Assembly: GCF_013409345.1 (NCBI RefSeq)
Contig: NZ_JACCBB010000001.1
Span: forward strand, 1,240,001 to 1,304,000
DNA: 64,000 bases
From: Kineococcus aurantiacus
GTDB taxonomy: Bacteria > Actinomycetota > Actinomycetes > Actinomycetales > Kineococcaceae
Direction: 5' to 3'
Shown here: positions 1-8,362 of the stretch, one piece after another
Numbering within the stretch: position 1 is the stretch's first letter
Layout: the number at the start of each line of letters is the position of its first letter
Program-made: the position numbers and the translations under genes
The notes under the pieces: model-generated
What the model was told of the DNA's origin: nothing
The model's input: only the letters and a program-made list of their open reading frames with translations
The model's database searches: none

Positions 1-867
1 GGCGGTCTCGAGGAACTCGATGCCGGCGATCTCGATCCCCGCGCCGCGCAGCAGCTCCTCGTACCGCTTCACCAGCGGGGTGTCGGCCGTGATCTCCTCG
101 CGCAGCGTGAACAGGCCCTGCGGGCCGTCGACGACGCACGCCTCCAGCGTCTGCCCGGAGGTCGGCACCTCGCACGCGTCGGCCGGGCACAGCTCGAAGC
201 TGCCCGCGGAGGTGTCCACCCGCACCGCGTACACGAACCGGCCCCCGACGAACTCGGCGCGGGTGATGAACGGCTGCGCCGAGCGCAGGTACTCCTGCAG
301 GAGGGTGATCCCGTCGGCCGGTTCCTCGAACTCCGCGGAGGCGACGTAGGCGTCGAACTCCTCGTGGGTGTCGAACCGGCGCACCCCCAGACCCTTGCCG
401 CCCTGGTTGTGCTTGGTGATGAACGGCGCCGCCAGCTCCCGGGCCCGCACGCCCAGCTCCTGACGGCCGAAGACCGCGAGCGTGCGCGGCACGTCGAACC
501 CGTGCCGGCGCAGCAGGGCGTGCTGGGCGACCTTGCTGACCTCCAGCTCCACGACGTGCGAGCCGCCCACGACGCGCCGGCCCCAGCCCTCCAGCCAGGC
601 CACCACCGCGCGGGTGTACTCCTTGGTGAAGCGGTGCTCGCGGGTGTGCGCGGAGGCGCTCAGCCGCGACCAGTACACGCCCGGAGCGGGCTCGGCGTCG
701 AGGTCCAGGGAGCCGTCGGTGAGCAGCACCTCCTGGAACGGCACGTCGGCCGCGCGGAAGGCGGACTCGAAGGGCGGGAACCACTCGGGGTTCTCGTGCA
801 GGACGTGGACGCGGGGCGCGGTGCCGGGCGCGAAGCTCCAGGCGCGGGTGTGCTCGACGACGGTCAC
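1..867 (-). CDS. ATP-grasp family protein (C-terminus cut by window edge)
   Basis: A GTG-started frame runs leftward off the window edge (289 codons visible). A good ribosome site (GGAGGAAC) precedes the GTG by a few bases. The protein reads like a RimK/carboxylate-amine ligase type ATP-grasp enzyme: a variable N-terminal part (TVVEHTRAWSF...), then SKVAQHALLRRHGFDVPRT, the usual start of the central ATP-grasp domain, and the nucleotide-binding FITKHNQGGKGLGV segment with a Lys and a Gly-rich loop. IEFLE near the visible end fits the metal-binding region. Such enzymes join a carboxylate to an amine or thiol using ATP; the substrate cannot be told here. It is divergent from the SAM-riboswitch operon that starts at about 990 and shares its 120-bp upstream region, so a role in the same sulfur/amino-acid context is possible but inferred. 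Confidence 0.75.
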   Translation of the reverse strand, partial: MTVVEHTRAWSFAPGTAPRVHVLHENPEWFPPFESAFRAADVPFQEVLLTDGSLDLDAEPAPGVYWSRLSASAHTREHRFTKEYTRAVVAWLEGWGRRVVGGSHVVELEVSKVAQHALLRRHGFDVPRTLAVFGRQELGVRARELAAPFITKHNQGGKGLGVRRFDTHEEFDAYVASAEFEEPADGITLLQEYLRSAQPFITRAEFVGGRFVYAVRVDTSAGSFELCPADACEVPTSGQTLEACVVDGPQGLFTLREEITADTPLVKRYEELLRGAGIEIAGIEFLETA

Positions 868-953
868 GGGGTTCCTCCGGTGCTCTCGGGAGTCCTGGGT
901 ACAGGGTGCCACCACGGGCGCGGTCCCGGCTCCCGGGCCGCCCCGGGGGCTGT

Positions 954-983
954 TTGGAGAAACACGGCCCGGTGGGCTACTTT
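954..983 (+). promoter_or_regulatory. Candidate promoter of first S-box operon
   Basis: TTGGAG (954-959) and TACTTT (978-983) are separated by 18 bp. This places a transcription start near 990, just before the riboswitch begins at 992. Pattern match only. Confidence 0.45.
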
Positions 984-991
984 CGTGGTGT

Positions 992-1080
992 CCATCCAGA
1001 GCGGCCGAGAGACCTGGCTCGTCGACGCCGCAGCAACCCCCTGAGCCGTCAGGCGCGGGTGCTTCCGCCAGGACCGATGG
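992..1080 (+). ncRNA. SAM-I (S-box) riboswitch A
   Basis: The S-box core is present in order: CCATCC (5' arm of P1), AGAG plus the P2 arm, ACCTGGCTCG, the closing P2 arm GCCGC, GCAACC, a variable P3 loop, GGTGCTTCC, GCCAGG and the P1 3' arm GATGG. CCTGGC (1012-1017) can pair with GCCAGG (about 1067-1072), matching the known L2-J3/4 pseudoknot of SAM-I RNAs. Two more copies in the window (11170-11258 minus and 12808-12888 plus) share the same core and differ mostly in the P3 loop, as expected for a folded RNA. Downstream lie a leader peptide, an FAD/NAD(P) protein and an ABC importer. The P1 3' arm abuts the leader's purine-rich ribosome site (GGGAG), which favours translational control. Confidence 0.92.
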
Positions 1081-1090
1081 GAGTGGCAGC

Positions 1091-1183
1091 GTGAACGGTC
1101 GAACCGCACCCGGCAGTCTCCTCGTCCGGCGTCGTCACGTCGACCTGGGCCGCCTCAGCTCGGCGGTCTGTGCGGGGGTCTGA
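1091..1183 (+). CDS. Leader peptide of the R-R-H-V-D-L type (30 aa)
   Basis: A GTG start lies 11 nt after the riboswitch's P1, followed by 30 sense codons and TGA. The peptide contains RRRHVDLGRLSSAVC. Two other short frames next to S-box riboswitches in this window carry the same motif (RRHVDLLRQSSAL at 12899-12979; RRVVDLCRRASSAC at 11052-11162), although their DNA and N-termini differ. That is strong evidence that the peptide is translated and selected. Peptides of this type are annotated in actinomycetes as 'putative leader peptide', often near sulfur genes. A single Cys codon sits near the end. The first structural gene starts 72 nt after the stop. A regulatory rather than a stable protein role is inferred. 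Confidence 0.8.
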   Translation: MNGRTAPGSLLVRRRHVDLGRLSSAVCAGV

Positions 1184-1255
1184 CCCCCCGTCCGTCGCGG
1201 CTGCGCCCGCGGACGTCCACTGCGCCGGTCCCGGCGCGGACCTCCGGAGCTGTTC

Positions 1256-3229
1256 GTGTCCCCCACCCCCGCTGTCCCCACCCGCTCGCTCGGCGTCGTC
1301 GGCGCCGGCCCCCGCACGCTCGTCCTGCTGCAGCGCCTGGGCGCGCGCTGGGCGGCCTCCGGCGACGACCGCCCGCTCGACGTCCACGTGGTGGACCCCT
1401 TCGACTCCGGCGCCGGCCGCGTCTGGCGGGAGGCGCAGGACCCGCTGCTGTGGATGAACTCGCGCGCCGCCGACATCAGCGTGCTGCCCGACGAGTCCGT
1501 CACGGGGCTGACCGAGCCCATCCTGCGCGGCCCCGGGCTGGCGCAGTGGGTCGCCGACCACCGCGCCGCCCTCGCGCACGAGGCCGCCCTCGCCGGCGAC
1601 GACCTGCTGCGCGAGGAGGTCCTGGCGCACGGGCCCGGCTCGTTCACCTCCCGGCGCCTGGCCAGCCGCTACTTCGCCGACGCCTGGCGGCGGACGCTGG
1701 ACGCGCTGCCCGCCGGGGTGCGGGTCCACCGGCACGCCCGGACGGTCCTGGACCTGACCGACGACCCCGTCGACGGGAGCCAGCACCTGCACCTGGCCGG
1801 GCGGGAGGACACCGTCCGGGTCGACGCCGTGCTGCTCGTGCAGGGCCACCTGGACGTGCGTCCCGGGCCGCGCGAGCGCCGCAACGAGGCGTTCGCCCGC
1901 ACCCACGGCCTGGCCCACGTCCGCCCGGGGTACACCAGCGACCAGGACCTGGACGTGCTGCGGCCCGGTGCGGACGTCGTCGTGGTCGGCATGGGCCTGG
2001 CCTTCGTCGACCTGGTGGTGCGGCTGACCGAGGGCCGCGGGGGCCGGTTCAGCGAGAACCCCGACGGGAGCCTGGAGTACCGGCCCAGCGGGCGGGAGCC
2101 GCGCCTGCACACCGGCTCGCGCCGCGGGGTGCCCTACCGCTCGAAGATCGACTACGACCTCCCGCGGGACCTCGGGCTGCCGCGCCACTACTCCGCGGCC
2201 ACCGTCCAGGCCCAGTTCGGCGACGCCGCCCTGGACCTGCGCGCGGACCTGTGGCCGCTCATCGCCAAGGAGCTGGCGGGGGCGCACTACCGCGAGCTGT
2301 TCCGCACCCACCCCCACCGCACGACGCTGGCCGCCGCGGAGTTCGACGCCCGCTTCTCCCGGGCCCCCTGGGGGTCGGCCGAGGTCGACGAGCTCGTCGA
2401 GCGGGCCGTGCCGGACCCGGCCGACCGGTTCGACCCCGCCGACCTGGACCGTCCCCTCGACGCGTGGTGGGGCACCTCCGGGGACGAGGTGCACGAGCGC
2501 GTCCTGGACCACCTCGAGCGGGACCGGGCCCGGCGCAGCGACCCGCGCCACTCCCCCGACGGCGCCGTCGTCGCGGCCCTGCTGTCGGCCTACGTGGTGA
2601 CCGCGGGCCTGCACGCCGCGGGGCGGCTCAACGCCCGCTCGTCCGCGCTCGACGTCGACGGCTGGTGGCACGGCTTCTTCAGCTACGTCGCCAGCGGCCC
2701 GCCGCCGCACCGGCTGCGGCAGCTGTCGGCCCTGGCGCGCGCGGGCGTGCTGCGGTTCCTGGGCGCGGGCCTGGAGGTCGTCGCCGACCCGGTGACGGGC
2801 ACGTTCACCGCCTCCTCCGCCAGCGGCCCGCACCAGGTGCGGGCGCGCGGCCTCGTGGAGGCCCGGCTGCCGGTCCCGGACCTGGAGTGGACCTCCGACG
2901 TCCTGCTGACGCGGTTGCGCGAACGCGGTGACGTGCGCGCCCACCAGGTCCTCGACGGCGAGGCCCGGCTGTCCAACGGCCGGCTCGTCGTGGACGAGCG
3001 GGCCCGGCTGGTCCGCGACGACGGCTCGGCGCACCCGCGCAGGTTCGCCACCGGGGCCTGGGTCTCCGGGGAGGGCGCGGCGCCCGCGTTCGCCCGGCCG
3101 GGCACGGACGCCGAGCTGTTCCGGCGGGCCGACCGGCTCGCCGCCGAGCTGCTGCGGGCCACGCGCGACGCACCGGCCGCCCCCGCCGGCACCACCACCC
3201 TGTCCGACCTGCCTGGAGAACGACGATGA
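1256..3229 (+). CDS. FAD/NAD(P)-binding protein (PF13454-type flavoprotein)
   Basis: 657 aa from a GTG preceded by CGGAG. The N-terminus [14 protein letters not shown] is a dinucleotide-binding beta-alpha-beta motif of the kind in 'FAD-NAD(P)-binding' proteins (NAD_binding_9), and [15 protein letters not shown] (around residue 240) looks like a second Rossmann motif, as in flavin monooxygenases. [15 protein letters not shown] follows the usual pattern in which an acidic residue at the end of strand 2 binds the ribose. The likely role is oxidation of a small molecule, possibly a sulfur or amine compound imported by the next three genes; the substrate is unknown. It is the first gene after riboswitch A and overlaps the permease by 4 bp (ATGA), so it is translationally coupled to the importer and should be SAM-repressed. 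Confidence 0.8.
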   Translation: MSPTPAVPTRSLGVVGAGPRTLVLLQRLGARWAASGDDRPLDVHVVDPFDSGAGRVWREAQDPLLWMNSRAADISVLPDESVTGLTEPILRGPGLAQWVADHRAALAHEAALAGDDLLREEVLAHGPGSFTSRRLASRYFADAWRRTLDALPAGVRVHRHARTVLDLTDDPVDGSQHLHLAGREDTVRVDAVLLVQGHLDVRPGPRERRNEAFARTHGLAHVRPGYTSDQDLDVLRPGADVVVVGMGLAFVDLVVRLTEGRGGRFSENPDGSLEYRPSGREPRLHTGSRRGVPYRSKIDYDLPRDLGLPRHYSAATVQAQFGDAALDLRADLWPLIAKELAGAHYRELFRTHPHRTTLAAAEFDARFSRAPWGSAEVDELVERAVPDPADRFDPADLDRPLDAWWGTSGDEVHERVLDHLERDRARRSDPRHSPDGAVVAALLSAYVVTAGLHAAGRLNARSSALDVDGWWHGFFSYVASGPPPHRLRQLSALARAGVLRFLGAGLEVVADPVTGTFTASSASGPHQVRARGLVEARLPVPDLEWTSDVLLTRLRERGDVRAHQVLDGEARLSNGRLVVDERARLVRDDGSAHPRRFATGAWVSGEGAAPAFARPGTDAELFRRADRLAAELLRATRDAPAAPAGTTTLSDLPGERR

Positions 3230-4191
3230 GCGAGACGACTCGCACCGGCACCGCCCCCCGCCCCGCCGCGGCGGCCGACCGACCCGCGGGCGCGGTCAAG
3301 GTGCTGCCCGCGCGCCACCCGTGGCGGTGGGTGGCGACCGCGGTCGTGGCGGTCCTGGCGGCGATGGCGGTCAACGCGCTCGTCACCAACCCCGCCTGGG
3401 AGTGGCCCACGGTCGGGGAGTTCCTGTTCTCCGCGACGATCCTGAGGTCGATGTGGCTGACGGTGGAGCTCACCATCGCCGGGACCGCGATCGGCCTGGT
3501 CCTCGGCACGGTGCTGGCCCTCATGCGGATGTCGCACAACCCGCTGCTGAAGGCCGTCAGCTTCAGCTACGTCAGCGTCTTCCGGTCGGTCCCGCTCATC
3601 CTGCAGCTGCTGTTCTGGTTCAACCTGGCGATCCTCTACAAGAGCATCGGGTTCGGGATCCCCTTCGGCCCGCAGTTCTGGTCGTTCGGCACCCAGGACC
3701 TCATCGGCCCGCTCACCGCGGCCTTCCTCGGGCTGGGCCTGCACCAGGCCGCGTACTTCGCCGAGATCGTCCGGTCCGGTTTCCTGGCGATCGACCCCGG
3801 GCAGCGGGAGGCGGCGGCGGCCCTGGGCATCCCGCAGGGCCGGCAGTTCTGGCGGATCCAGCTCCCGCAGGCGCTGCGCATCATCGTCCCCACGACGGGC
3901 AACGAGATCATCGGGCTGCTCAAGGGCACCTCGGTCGTCTACATCATGGCGCTGCCCGAGCTCTTCTACCAGGTGCAGGTCGTCTACAACCGGACCGGCC
4001 GGGTCATCCCGCTGCTGCTCGTGGCGGCCGTCTGGTACTTCGTCCTGACCACCGTCCTGTCCTGCTTGCAGTGGGTCGTGGAGCGCTACTACGGCCGGGG
4101 CAGTTCTCGCGCCCAGGACGAGCCGGCCCTGCTGAAGCTCTTCCGCAGCGTGCGCACCGCGCGCGCCCGCCGTCTGGAGGTCACCCGGTGA
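3226..4191 (+). CDS. Amino-acid ABC transporter permease (HisM/ArtQ type)
   Basis: 321 aa. A hydrophilic N-terminal tail of about 35 residues is followed by about five to six membrane helices. The region from [22 protein letters not shown] to the [24 protein letters not shown] segment is the typical BPD_transp_1 domain; EAAAALG...G is the EAA loop that docks the ATPase. [17 protein letters not shown] is characteristic of polar-amino-acid permeases. It likely works as a homodimer because only one permease gene is present. It overlaps its neighbours by 4 bp on each side (ATGA and GTGA). Riboswitch control suggests that methionine, cysteine/cystine or another sulfur amino acid is the cargo; this is inference. 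Confidence 0.9.
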   Translation: MSETTRTGTAPRPAAAADRPAGAVKVLPARHPWRWVATAVVAVLAAMAVNALVTNPAWEWPTVGEFLFSATILRSMWLTVELTIAGTAIGLVLGTVLALMRMSHNPLLKAVSFSYVSVFRSVPLILQLLFWFNLAILYKSIGFGIPFGPQFWSFGTQDLIGPLTAAFLGLGLHQAAYFAEIVRSGFLAIDPGQREAAAALGIPQGRQFWRIQLPQALRIIVPTTGNEIIGLLKGTSVVYIMALPELFYQVQVVYNRTGRVIPLLLVAAVWYFVLTTVLSCLQWVVERYYGRGSSRAQDEPALLKLFRSVRTARARRLEVTR

Positions 4192-4967
4192 GCACACCCA
4201 CCCTCACCCGCCCCGTCGTCCGCCTCGAAGGCGTCCACAAGCGCTTCGGCGCCCTGGAGGTCCTGCGCGGGATCGACCTGTCGGTCGCGGCCGGCACCGT
4301 CACCGTCGTGCTCGGCGCGTCCGGGTCGGGCAAGTCGACGTTGCTGCGCACCATCAACCACCTCGAGAAGGTCGACGCCGGCGTCGTCGAGGTCAACGGC
4401 GAGCTCATCGGCTACAAGCGGGCCGGGAACCACCTGCGTGAGCTCCACGAGCGCGAGGTGCTGCGCCAGCGGTCGAACATCGGGTTCGTGTTCCAGCACT
4501 TCAACCTCTTCCCGCACCTGACGGTGCTGGAGAACGTCGTCGAGGCCCCCGTCTCGGCGCAGCGCCGCAAGCGGCCAGAGGTGGAGGCCGAGGCGCGGGC
4601 GCTGCTGGAACGCGTCGGCCTGGCCGACAAGGCCGGTGAGTACCCGCGCCGGCTGTCCGGCGGGCAGCAGCAGCGCGTCGCGATCGCCCGCGCGCTCGCC
4701 CTCAAACCCTCCCTGGTCCTGTTCGACGAACCCACGTCGGCGCTGGACCCCGAACTCGTCGGTGAGGTCCTGGACGTGATCCGGGACCTCGCCGCGTCGG
4801 GGACCACCATGGTGGTGGTCACCCACGAGATCGGCTTCGCCCGCGAGGTCGCCGACCGCGTGCTGTTCATGCACGAGGGCGTCGTCCTCGAGGAGGGCAC
4901 CCCCACCGAGGTCTTCGACCACCCCCGGCACGAGCGCACCCGCTCGTTCCTCGCGAAGGTCCTCTGA
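4188..4967 (+). CDS. Amino-acid ABC transporter ATP-binding protein
   Basis: 259 aa from GTG at 4188, overlapping the permease stop (GTGA). All ATPase motifs are present: Walker [11 protein letters not shown]-loop ([18 protein letters not shown]), signature [15 protein letters not shown], Walker [15 protein letters not shown] and the switch His in [19 protein letters not shown]. The last stretch, together with [15 protein letters not shown], is typical of the GlnQ/HisP polar-amino-acid group. A slightly longer segment after the Walker A strand ([25 protein letters not shown]) also occurs in the HisP-like subgroup. It powers the permease encoded just before it. It does not look like MetN, which carries an extra C-terminal NIL domain. 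Confidence 0.93.
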   Translation: MSTPTLTRPVVRLEGVHKRFGALEVLRGIDLSVAAGTVTVVLGASGSGKSTLLRTINHLEKVDAGVVEVNGELIGYKRAGNHLRELHEREVLRQRSNIGFVFQHFNLFPHLTVLENVVEAPVSAQRRKRPEVEAEARALLERVGLADKAGEYPRRLSGGQQQRVAIARALALKPSLVLFDEPTSALDPELVGEVLDVIRDLAASGTTMVVVTHEIGFAREVADRVLFMHEGVVLEEGTPTEVFDHPRHERTRSFLAKVL

Positions 4968-4983
4968 ACCACCCCACCCCCGA

Positions 4984-5006
4984 CGGTCCGGCGATCCGCC
5001 GGACCG
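4984..5006 (+). promoter_or_regulatory. Intercistronic hairpin between importer ATPase and binding protein
   Basis: A perfect 10-bp stem CGGTCCGGCG/CGCCGGACCG with a 3-nt ATC loop and no U-tract. Hairpins at this place in importer operons often stabilise or split the transcript so that the binding protein is made in excess; that role is inferred here. Confidence 0.5.
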
Positions 5007-5052
5007 CGATGTCGGCCTGCTCCCGGGCGGGCCCGAGCACGAGGAGAACCCC

Positions 5053-6030
5053 TTGATCAGCCGACGTACCTGGCTCCTGTCGCTGGCCGCCACCCCCCTG
5101 GTGGTGTCGGCGTGCGCGTCGGGCAACGCCGACCCCGCCGCGGCCCCCGCCTCCACCAGCAGCACCAGCGGCGGGTCGGGTGTCGACACGAGCCCCGAGC
5201 AGAGCGGCCGCGTCACCGTCGAGGCCGTCCCGGAGATCGCGGCGAAGGTCCCCCAGGCGATCAAGGACCGCGGGACCCTCGTCATCGGGACCACCGGCAA
5301 CGGCGCCCCGCCGCTGAGCTTCAAGGCCGACGACGACAAGACCGTCATCGGCATCGAACCCGACATCGCCCTGCTCGTCGCCGGCGTGCTCGGGCTGAAG
5401 CCCGACATCCAGGCCACCAGCTGGGAGAACCTCTTCCTGTCGATGGACTCCGGCCAGTTCGACGTCGGGTTCTCGAACATCACCGTGACCGAGGAGCGCA
5501 AGGAGAAGTACGACTTCGCCTCCTACCGCGTCGACACCCTCGCCTGGGAGGTCGCGAAGGACTCGGGGATCACGTCGATCGAGGAGCCCAAGGACATCGC
5601 GGGGCTGACCGTCTCGGTCGGTTCGGGCACCAACCAGGAGAAGGTCCTGCTGGACTGGAACGAGCAGCTCAAGGCCGCCGGCGAGGAGGAGGCGACCATC
5701 CAGTACTACCAGCAGGCCTCCGACACCTACCTGGCGCTGAAGTCGGGCCGCATCGAGGCGAACTTCGGGCCGAACCCGACCGCCGCGTACCACGCGCTGG
5801 TCGCGGGCGACACGAAGATCGTCGGGACGGTCCCCGGCGGCGGCACCATCCAGGCCGACATCGCCGCGACGACGAAGAAGGACAACGGCCTCGTCCAGGC
5901 CCTGGCCGACGCGCTGAACCACCTCATCGAGAACGGCGCGTACGCCGAGACCCTCGAGCGCTGGAACCTGTCCAACGAGGCCGTGCCGACCTCGCAGATC
6001 AACCCGCCCGGTCTGCCGAAGACCAGCTGA
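5053..6030 (+). CDS. Amino-acid ABC transporter substrate-binding lipoprotein
   Basis: 325 aa. The start is TTG, preceded by GAGGAG at a good distance. The first 21 residues form a signal peptide (SRRTWLLSLAATPLVVSAC) with a twin Arg and lipobox Cys21. A Ser/Thr/Ala-rich linker follows, then a bacterial extracellular solute-binding family 3 domain (RGTLVIGTTGNGAPPLSF, DIALLVAGVLGLKPDIQ, SWENLFLSMDSGQFDVGFSNITVTEERKEKYDFASY). These are the standard motifs for binding amino acids outside the membrane. It completes the importer with 3226-4967. The operon ends with a strong hairpin right after the stop. Cargo is unknown; a sulfur amino acid is suggested by the S-box. Confidence 0.92.
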   Translation: MISRRTWLLSLAATPLVVSACASGNADPAAAPASTSSTSGGSGVDTSPEQSGRVTVEAVPEIAAKVPQAIKDRGTLVIGTTGNGAPPLSFKADDDKTVIGIEPDIALLVAGVLGLKPDIQATSWENLFLSMDSGQFDVGFSNITVTEERKEKYDFASYRVDTLAWEVAKDSGITSIEEPKDIAGLTVSVGSGTNQEKVLLDWNEQLKAAGEEEATIQYYQQASDTYLALKSGRIEANFGPNPTAAYHALVAGDTKIVGTVPGGGTIQADIAATTKKDNGLVQALADALNHLIENGAYAETLERWNLSNEAVPTSQINPPGLPKTS

Positions 6031-6034
6031 CCCC

Positions 6035-6080
6035 GACGCACGACGGCCCACCCGCTGCGGCGGGTGGGCCGTCGTGCGTC
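6035..6080. terminator. Strong hairpin terminator between convergent operons
   Basis: A near-perfect 20-bp stem (GACGCACGACGGCCCACCCG and its complement) with a short loop lies between the stop of the binding protein and the end of the convergent methyltransferase gene. It can serve both strands. No clear U-tract, as is common in high-GC actinomycetes. Confidence 0.8.
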
Positions 6081-6108
6081 CGCCCCGGCACCGGGCCGGG
6101 CCGGGGTC

Positions 6109-6705
6109 TCAGTCGCCGTGGCGGCGGGCGACCAGGTGCCAGTGCGACACCCCGCTCACCTCGTCGACGACGTCCCGCTCCTCGTGCACGATCTCGCACC
6201 CGCTGGCCAGCAGCGCACCGCGCACGAGGTCGCGCTCCAGCCGCAGCAACCCGGTGCGGGCGGGGCGGCCGACGGGGGCCAGGAGGGAGACCGCACCCCC
6301 GGCGTGGACGGAGGAGGTCAGGGCCGCGACGTCCGCCACGACCTGCGCGAGGGTCCCCCGCGCGGGCAGCACGTCGTGGCACAGGACCAGGTCGAACGAG
6401 CCCGACCCGCCCGCCCGGTGGTGCGTCAGGGCGGCCAGCGCCGCGATGTCGTCCAGGTCCGCGTCGACCGTGCGGACCCGGTGGGCCACACCGGCCTCGG
6501 CGGCCCGTTCCTGGGCCGCCGCCAGGGCCCGCCCCGAGGAGTCCAGCACGGTCACGTCGTGGCCCAGGCGGGCCAGCTCGACCGCGTCGCGGCCGTCGCC
6601 GCCACCGGCGTCCAGGACGCGCAGCGGCGGGGCGCCGAGGCCGGCCAGGACGGGGGCCAGCGTCCCGGCGACGAGCGCGCGGCGCGACCGGGTGCCGGTC
6701 CTCAC
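6109..6705 (-). CDS. Class I SAM-dependent methyltransferase
   Basis: 198 aa from GTG at 6705, overlapping the stop of the cystathionine beta-synthase gene by 4 bp. The motif VLDAGGGDGRDAVELARLGHDVTVLDSS contains the glycine-rich SAM loop (motif I) and the acidic end of strand 2. VDADLDDIAAL and FDLVLCHDVLP match motifs II-III. The C-terminal ...VVDEVSGVSHWHLVARR resembles the SmtA/CmoM-like group, but the substrate is not evident. It is last in the riboswitch C operon (rhodanese, aminotransferase, GNAT, CBS). A role in SAM turnover to SAH, feeding transsulfuration, would fit but is only inferred. Confidence 0.82.
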   Translation of the reverse strand: MRTGTRSRRALVAGTLAPVLAGLGAPPLRVLDAGGGDGRDAVELARLGHDVTVLDSSGRALAAAQERAAEAGVAHRVRTVDADLDDIAALAALTHHRAGGSGSFDLVLCHDVLPARGTLAQVVADVAALTSSVHAGGAVSLLAPVGRPARTGLLRLERDLVRGALLASGCEIVHEERDVVDEVSGVSHWHLVARRHGD

Positions 6706-8189
6706 GCCCCGTCCTCCGGGGTGCGGGGCAGTCCCAGGCGCGCCCGCCGGACCCAGCCGGCGACGCGGCCGTCGACCAGCACCCACGCGGCCGGGAACTC
6801 CCCCAGCGCCTCGCGCGCCTCCTGCGCGCCCTGCCCGACCCCCACGTGCGGCAGGGGCGGGTCGGCGACCTCGCGCAGCGGGGAGCGCGCCCGCGCCGGG
6901 TCCTCGCGCACGAGGGCGCGCAACCCCGCCAGGGTCGTGGCGGCCACGACGTCGCCGAGGGCGCGCGGCCGGCGGGCCTGGTGGCGCGGCAGGACCACCG
7001 CGAGCGGTGTGCGCCCCAGGGCCCCTTCCGCGATGGCCTGCTCGACGGCCTGCCCGACGGTCAGGTCGGCGGCCAGGGCGATGGGGCCGGGGGCGTCCAG
7101 GGCGCCTTCCGGCAGCAGGTCGCGCACCGGGTCCTCGACGCCCTCCTCGAGGAAGCCGTTGTGGCGCAGCCAGTCGTCGTCGAAGTTCTTCGACAGGTAG
7201 GCGCGCCCGGAGTCGGGCAGCAGCACCACGACGACGTCCTGCGGGCCCAGGCCCTCGGCCTCGCGCAGCGCCACCGCGACGGCCGCGGCCGCCGAGCCCC
7301 CGACGAGCAGCCCCTCCTGCCGGGCGAGCCGGCGGCCGGTCAGCAGGGCGTCGCGGTCCTCGAACGGGACGATCGCGTCGAGCACGCCGGGGTGGTAGGA
7401 CTCCGGCCAGACGTCCTCGACGGTGTCGGGGTGCAGGTAGTGGCCGATGGACTCGACCGCCCACGGGCTGCCGTCACCGCCGGAGTACGTCGAGCTCGCC
7501 GGGTCGACCCCGACGACGCGGACCCGGCCGCCGCTGACGGACTTCAGGTACTCCCCCGTGCCGGAGACGGTGCCGCCGGTGCCGACACCGGCGACGAACG
7601 TGGTGAGGCGCCCCCGCGTCTGGGCCCAGATCTCCGGGCCCGTCGTCTCGCGGTGGGCGGCGGGGTTGGCCGGGTTGTCGTACTGGTTCGCGAGCCACCC
7701 GCCGGGGATCTCGGCGGCCAGCCGGACCGCGGTGCTGTGGACGTGCCGCGGGTCGTCGCGCGGCACCCCGCCGGGGACGACGACGACCTCGGCGCCGTAG
7801 GCGCGCAGGACGGCGATCTTCTCCCGGCTCGTCTTGTCGGGGACCACCACGACGACGGGGTGGCCGAGCTGGGCGCCCACGACGGCCAGCCCGACCCCGG
7901 TGTTCCCGGAGGTCCCCTCGACGATCGTTCCGCCGGGGCGCAGCGAACCGTCGGCGCGGGCCCGGCGGACCATCCACAAGGCGGCGCGGTCCTTGACGCT
8001 GCCGCCGGGGTTGTTCTGCTCCAGCTTGACGTAGACGGCGGCCTGCAGGTGGGACGCGGTGCGCCGCAGGCGGATCAGCGGGCTGGAACCGATGGCGTCG
8101 AGGACGGACTCGTGGACGGGGCCGGCGCTCACCCCCAGGCGGAGGTCGTCGGTGGTCCCGGTGATCGGCAGCCGTTCGAGGGTGCTCAC
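6702..8189 (-). CDS. cbs: Cystathionine beta-synthase (PLP enzyme with C-terminal CBS domains)
   Basis: 495 aa from GTG at 8189, which follows GGAAGG by about 7 nt; an ATG 63 nt upstream lacks such a site. The N-terminal two thirds form a fold-type II PLP enzyme: IGSSPLIRLRR, NNPGGSVKDRAALWM (Schiff-base Lys), GTSGNTGVGLA and GVGTGGTVSGTGEYLK (phosphate-binding Gly loop), with SGRAYLSKNFDDDWL near the end of the catalytic domain. The C-terminal about 150 residues carry two CBS motifs (LTVGQAVEQAIAEG...; ALGDVVAATTLAGL). It condenses homocysteine with serine (or related substrates) to cystathionine in reverse transsulfuration. A cysteine-synthase-like activity cannot be excluded. Fourth gene of the riboswitch C operon; 173 bp separate it from the GNAT gene. 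Confidence 0.9.
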   Translation of the reverse strand: MSTLERLPITGTTDDLRLGVSAGPVHESVLDAIGSSPLIRLRRTASHLQAAVYVKLEQNNPGGSVKDRAALWMVRRARADGSLRPGGTIVEGTSGNTGVGLAVVGAQLGHPVVVVVPDKTSREKIAVLRAYGAEVVVVPGGVPRDDPRHVHSTAVRLAAEIPGGWLANQYDNPANPAAHRETTGPEIWAQTRGRLTTFVAGVGTGGTVSGTGEYLKSVSGGRVRVVGVDPASSTYSGGDGSPWAVESIGHYLHPDTVEDVWPESYHPGVLDAIVPFEDRDALLTGRRLARQEGLLVGGSAAAAVAVALREAEGLGPQDVVVVLLPDSGRAYLSKNFDDDWLRHNGFLEEGVEDPVRDLLPEGALDAPGPIALAADLTVGQAVEQAIAEGALGRTPLAVVLPRHQARRPRALGDVVAATTLAGLRALVREDPARARSPLREVADPPLPHVGVGQGAQEAREALGEFPAAWVLVDGRVAGWVRRARLGLPRTPEDGA

Positions 8190-8303
8190 GGTGGGCCTTC
8201 CGGTGGTGGGGCGGGGACGGGGGGCGAGGGCCGGGCCCGGCGACGAGGGCACCGGGACGGCACCGGCGGACCGCGCGGGGTCCGGCGGTCACGCGGACGG
8301 GGT

Positions 8304-8360
8304 CCACCGTCCCGGGCGGGAGCACCCGCGCCCGCGGTCGCCGGGGCGGCGCGGCCCAGG
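8304..8360 (-). other. Possible degenerate S-box remnant upstream of cbs
   Basis: Read on the minus strand, this stretch has CCTGGGC, then GGCGACC, then GGTGCTCCCGCCCGGG and CGGTGG, in the order and spacing of the 3' two thirds of the three S-box RNAs here. CCTGGGC can pair fully (one G-U) with GCCCGGG, as in the SAM-I pseudoknot. The conserved AGAG and GCAACC are missing or changed, and the P1 5' arm would lie inside the GNAT gene. It is either a decayed copy or chance. Confidence 0.25.
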
Positions 8361-8362
8361 GG

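Noticed and set aside
864-1109. 81-codon minus-strand frame over riboswitch A
   Set aside because: It is antisense to a conserved structured RNA and has no homologue-like features. The true minus-strand gene starts at 867 with its own ribosome site.
1049-3034. Long antisense open frame opposite the FAD/NAD(P) gene
   Set aside because: No recognisable domain; biased composition (Gly, Arg, Val, Pro) typical of antisense frames in GC-rich DNA. The plus-strand frame has clear Rossmann motifs.
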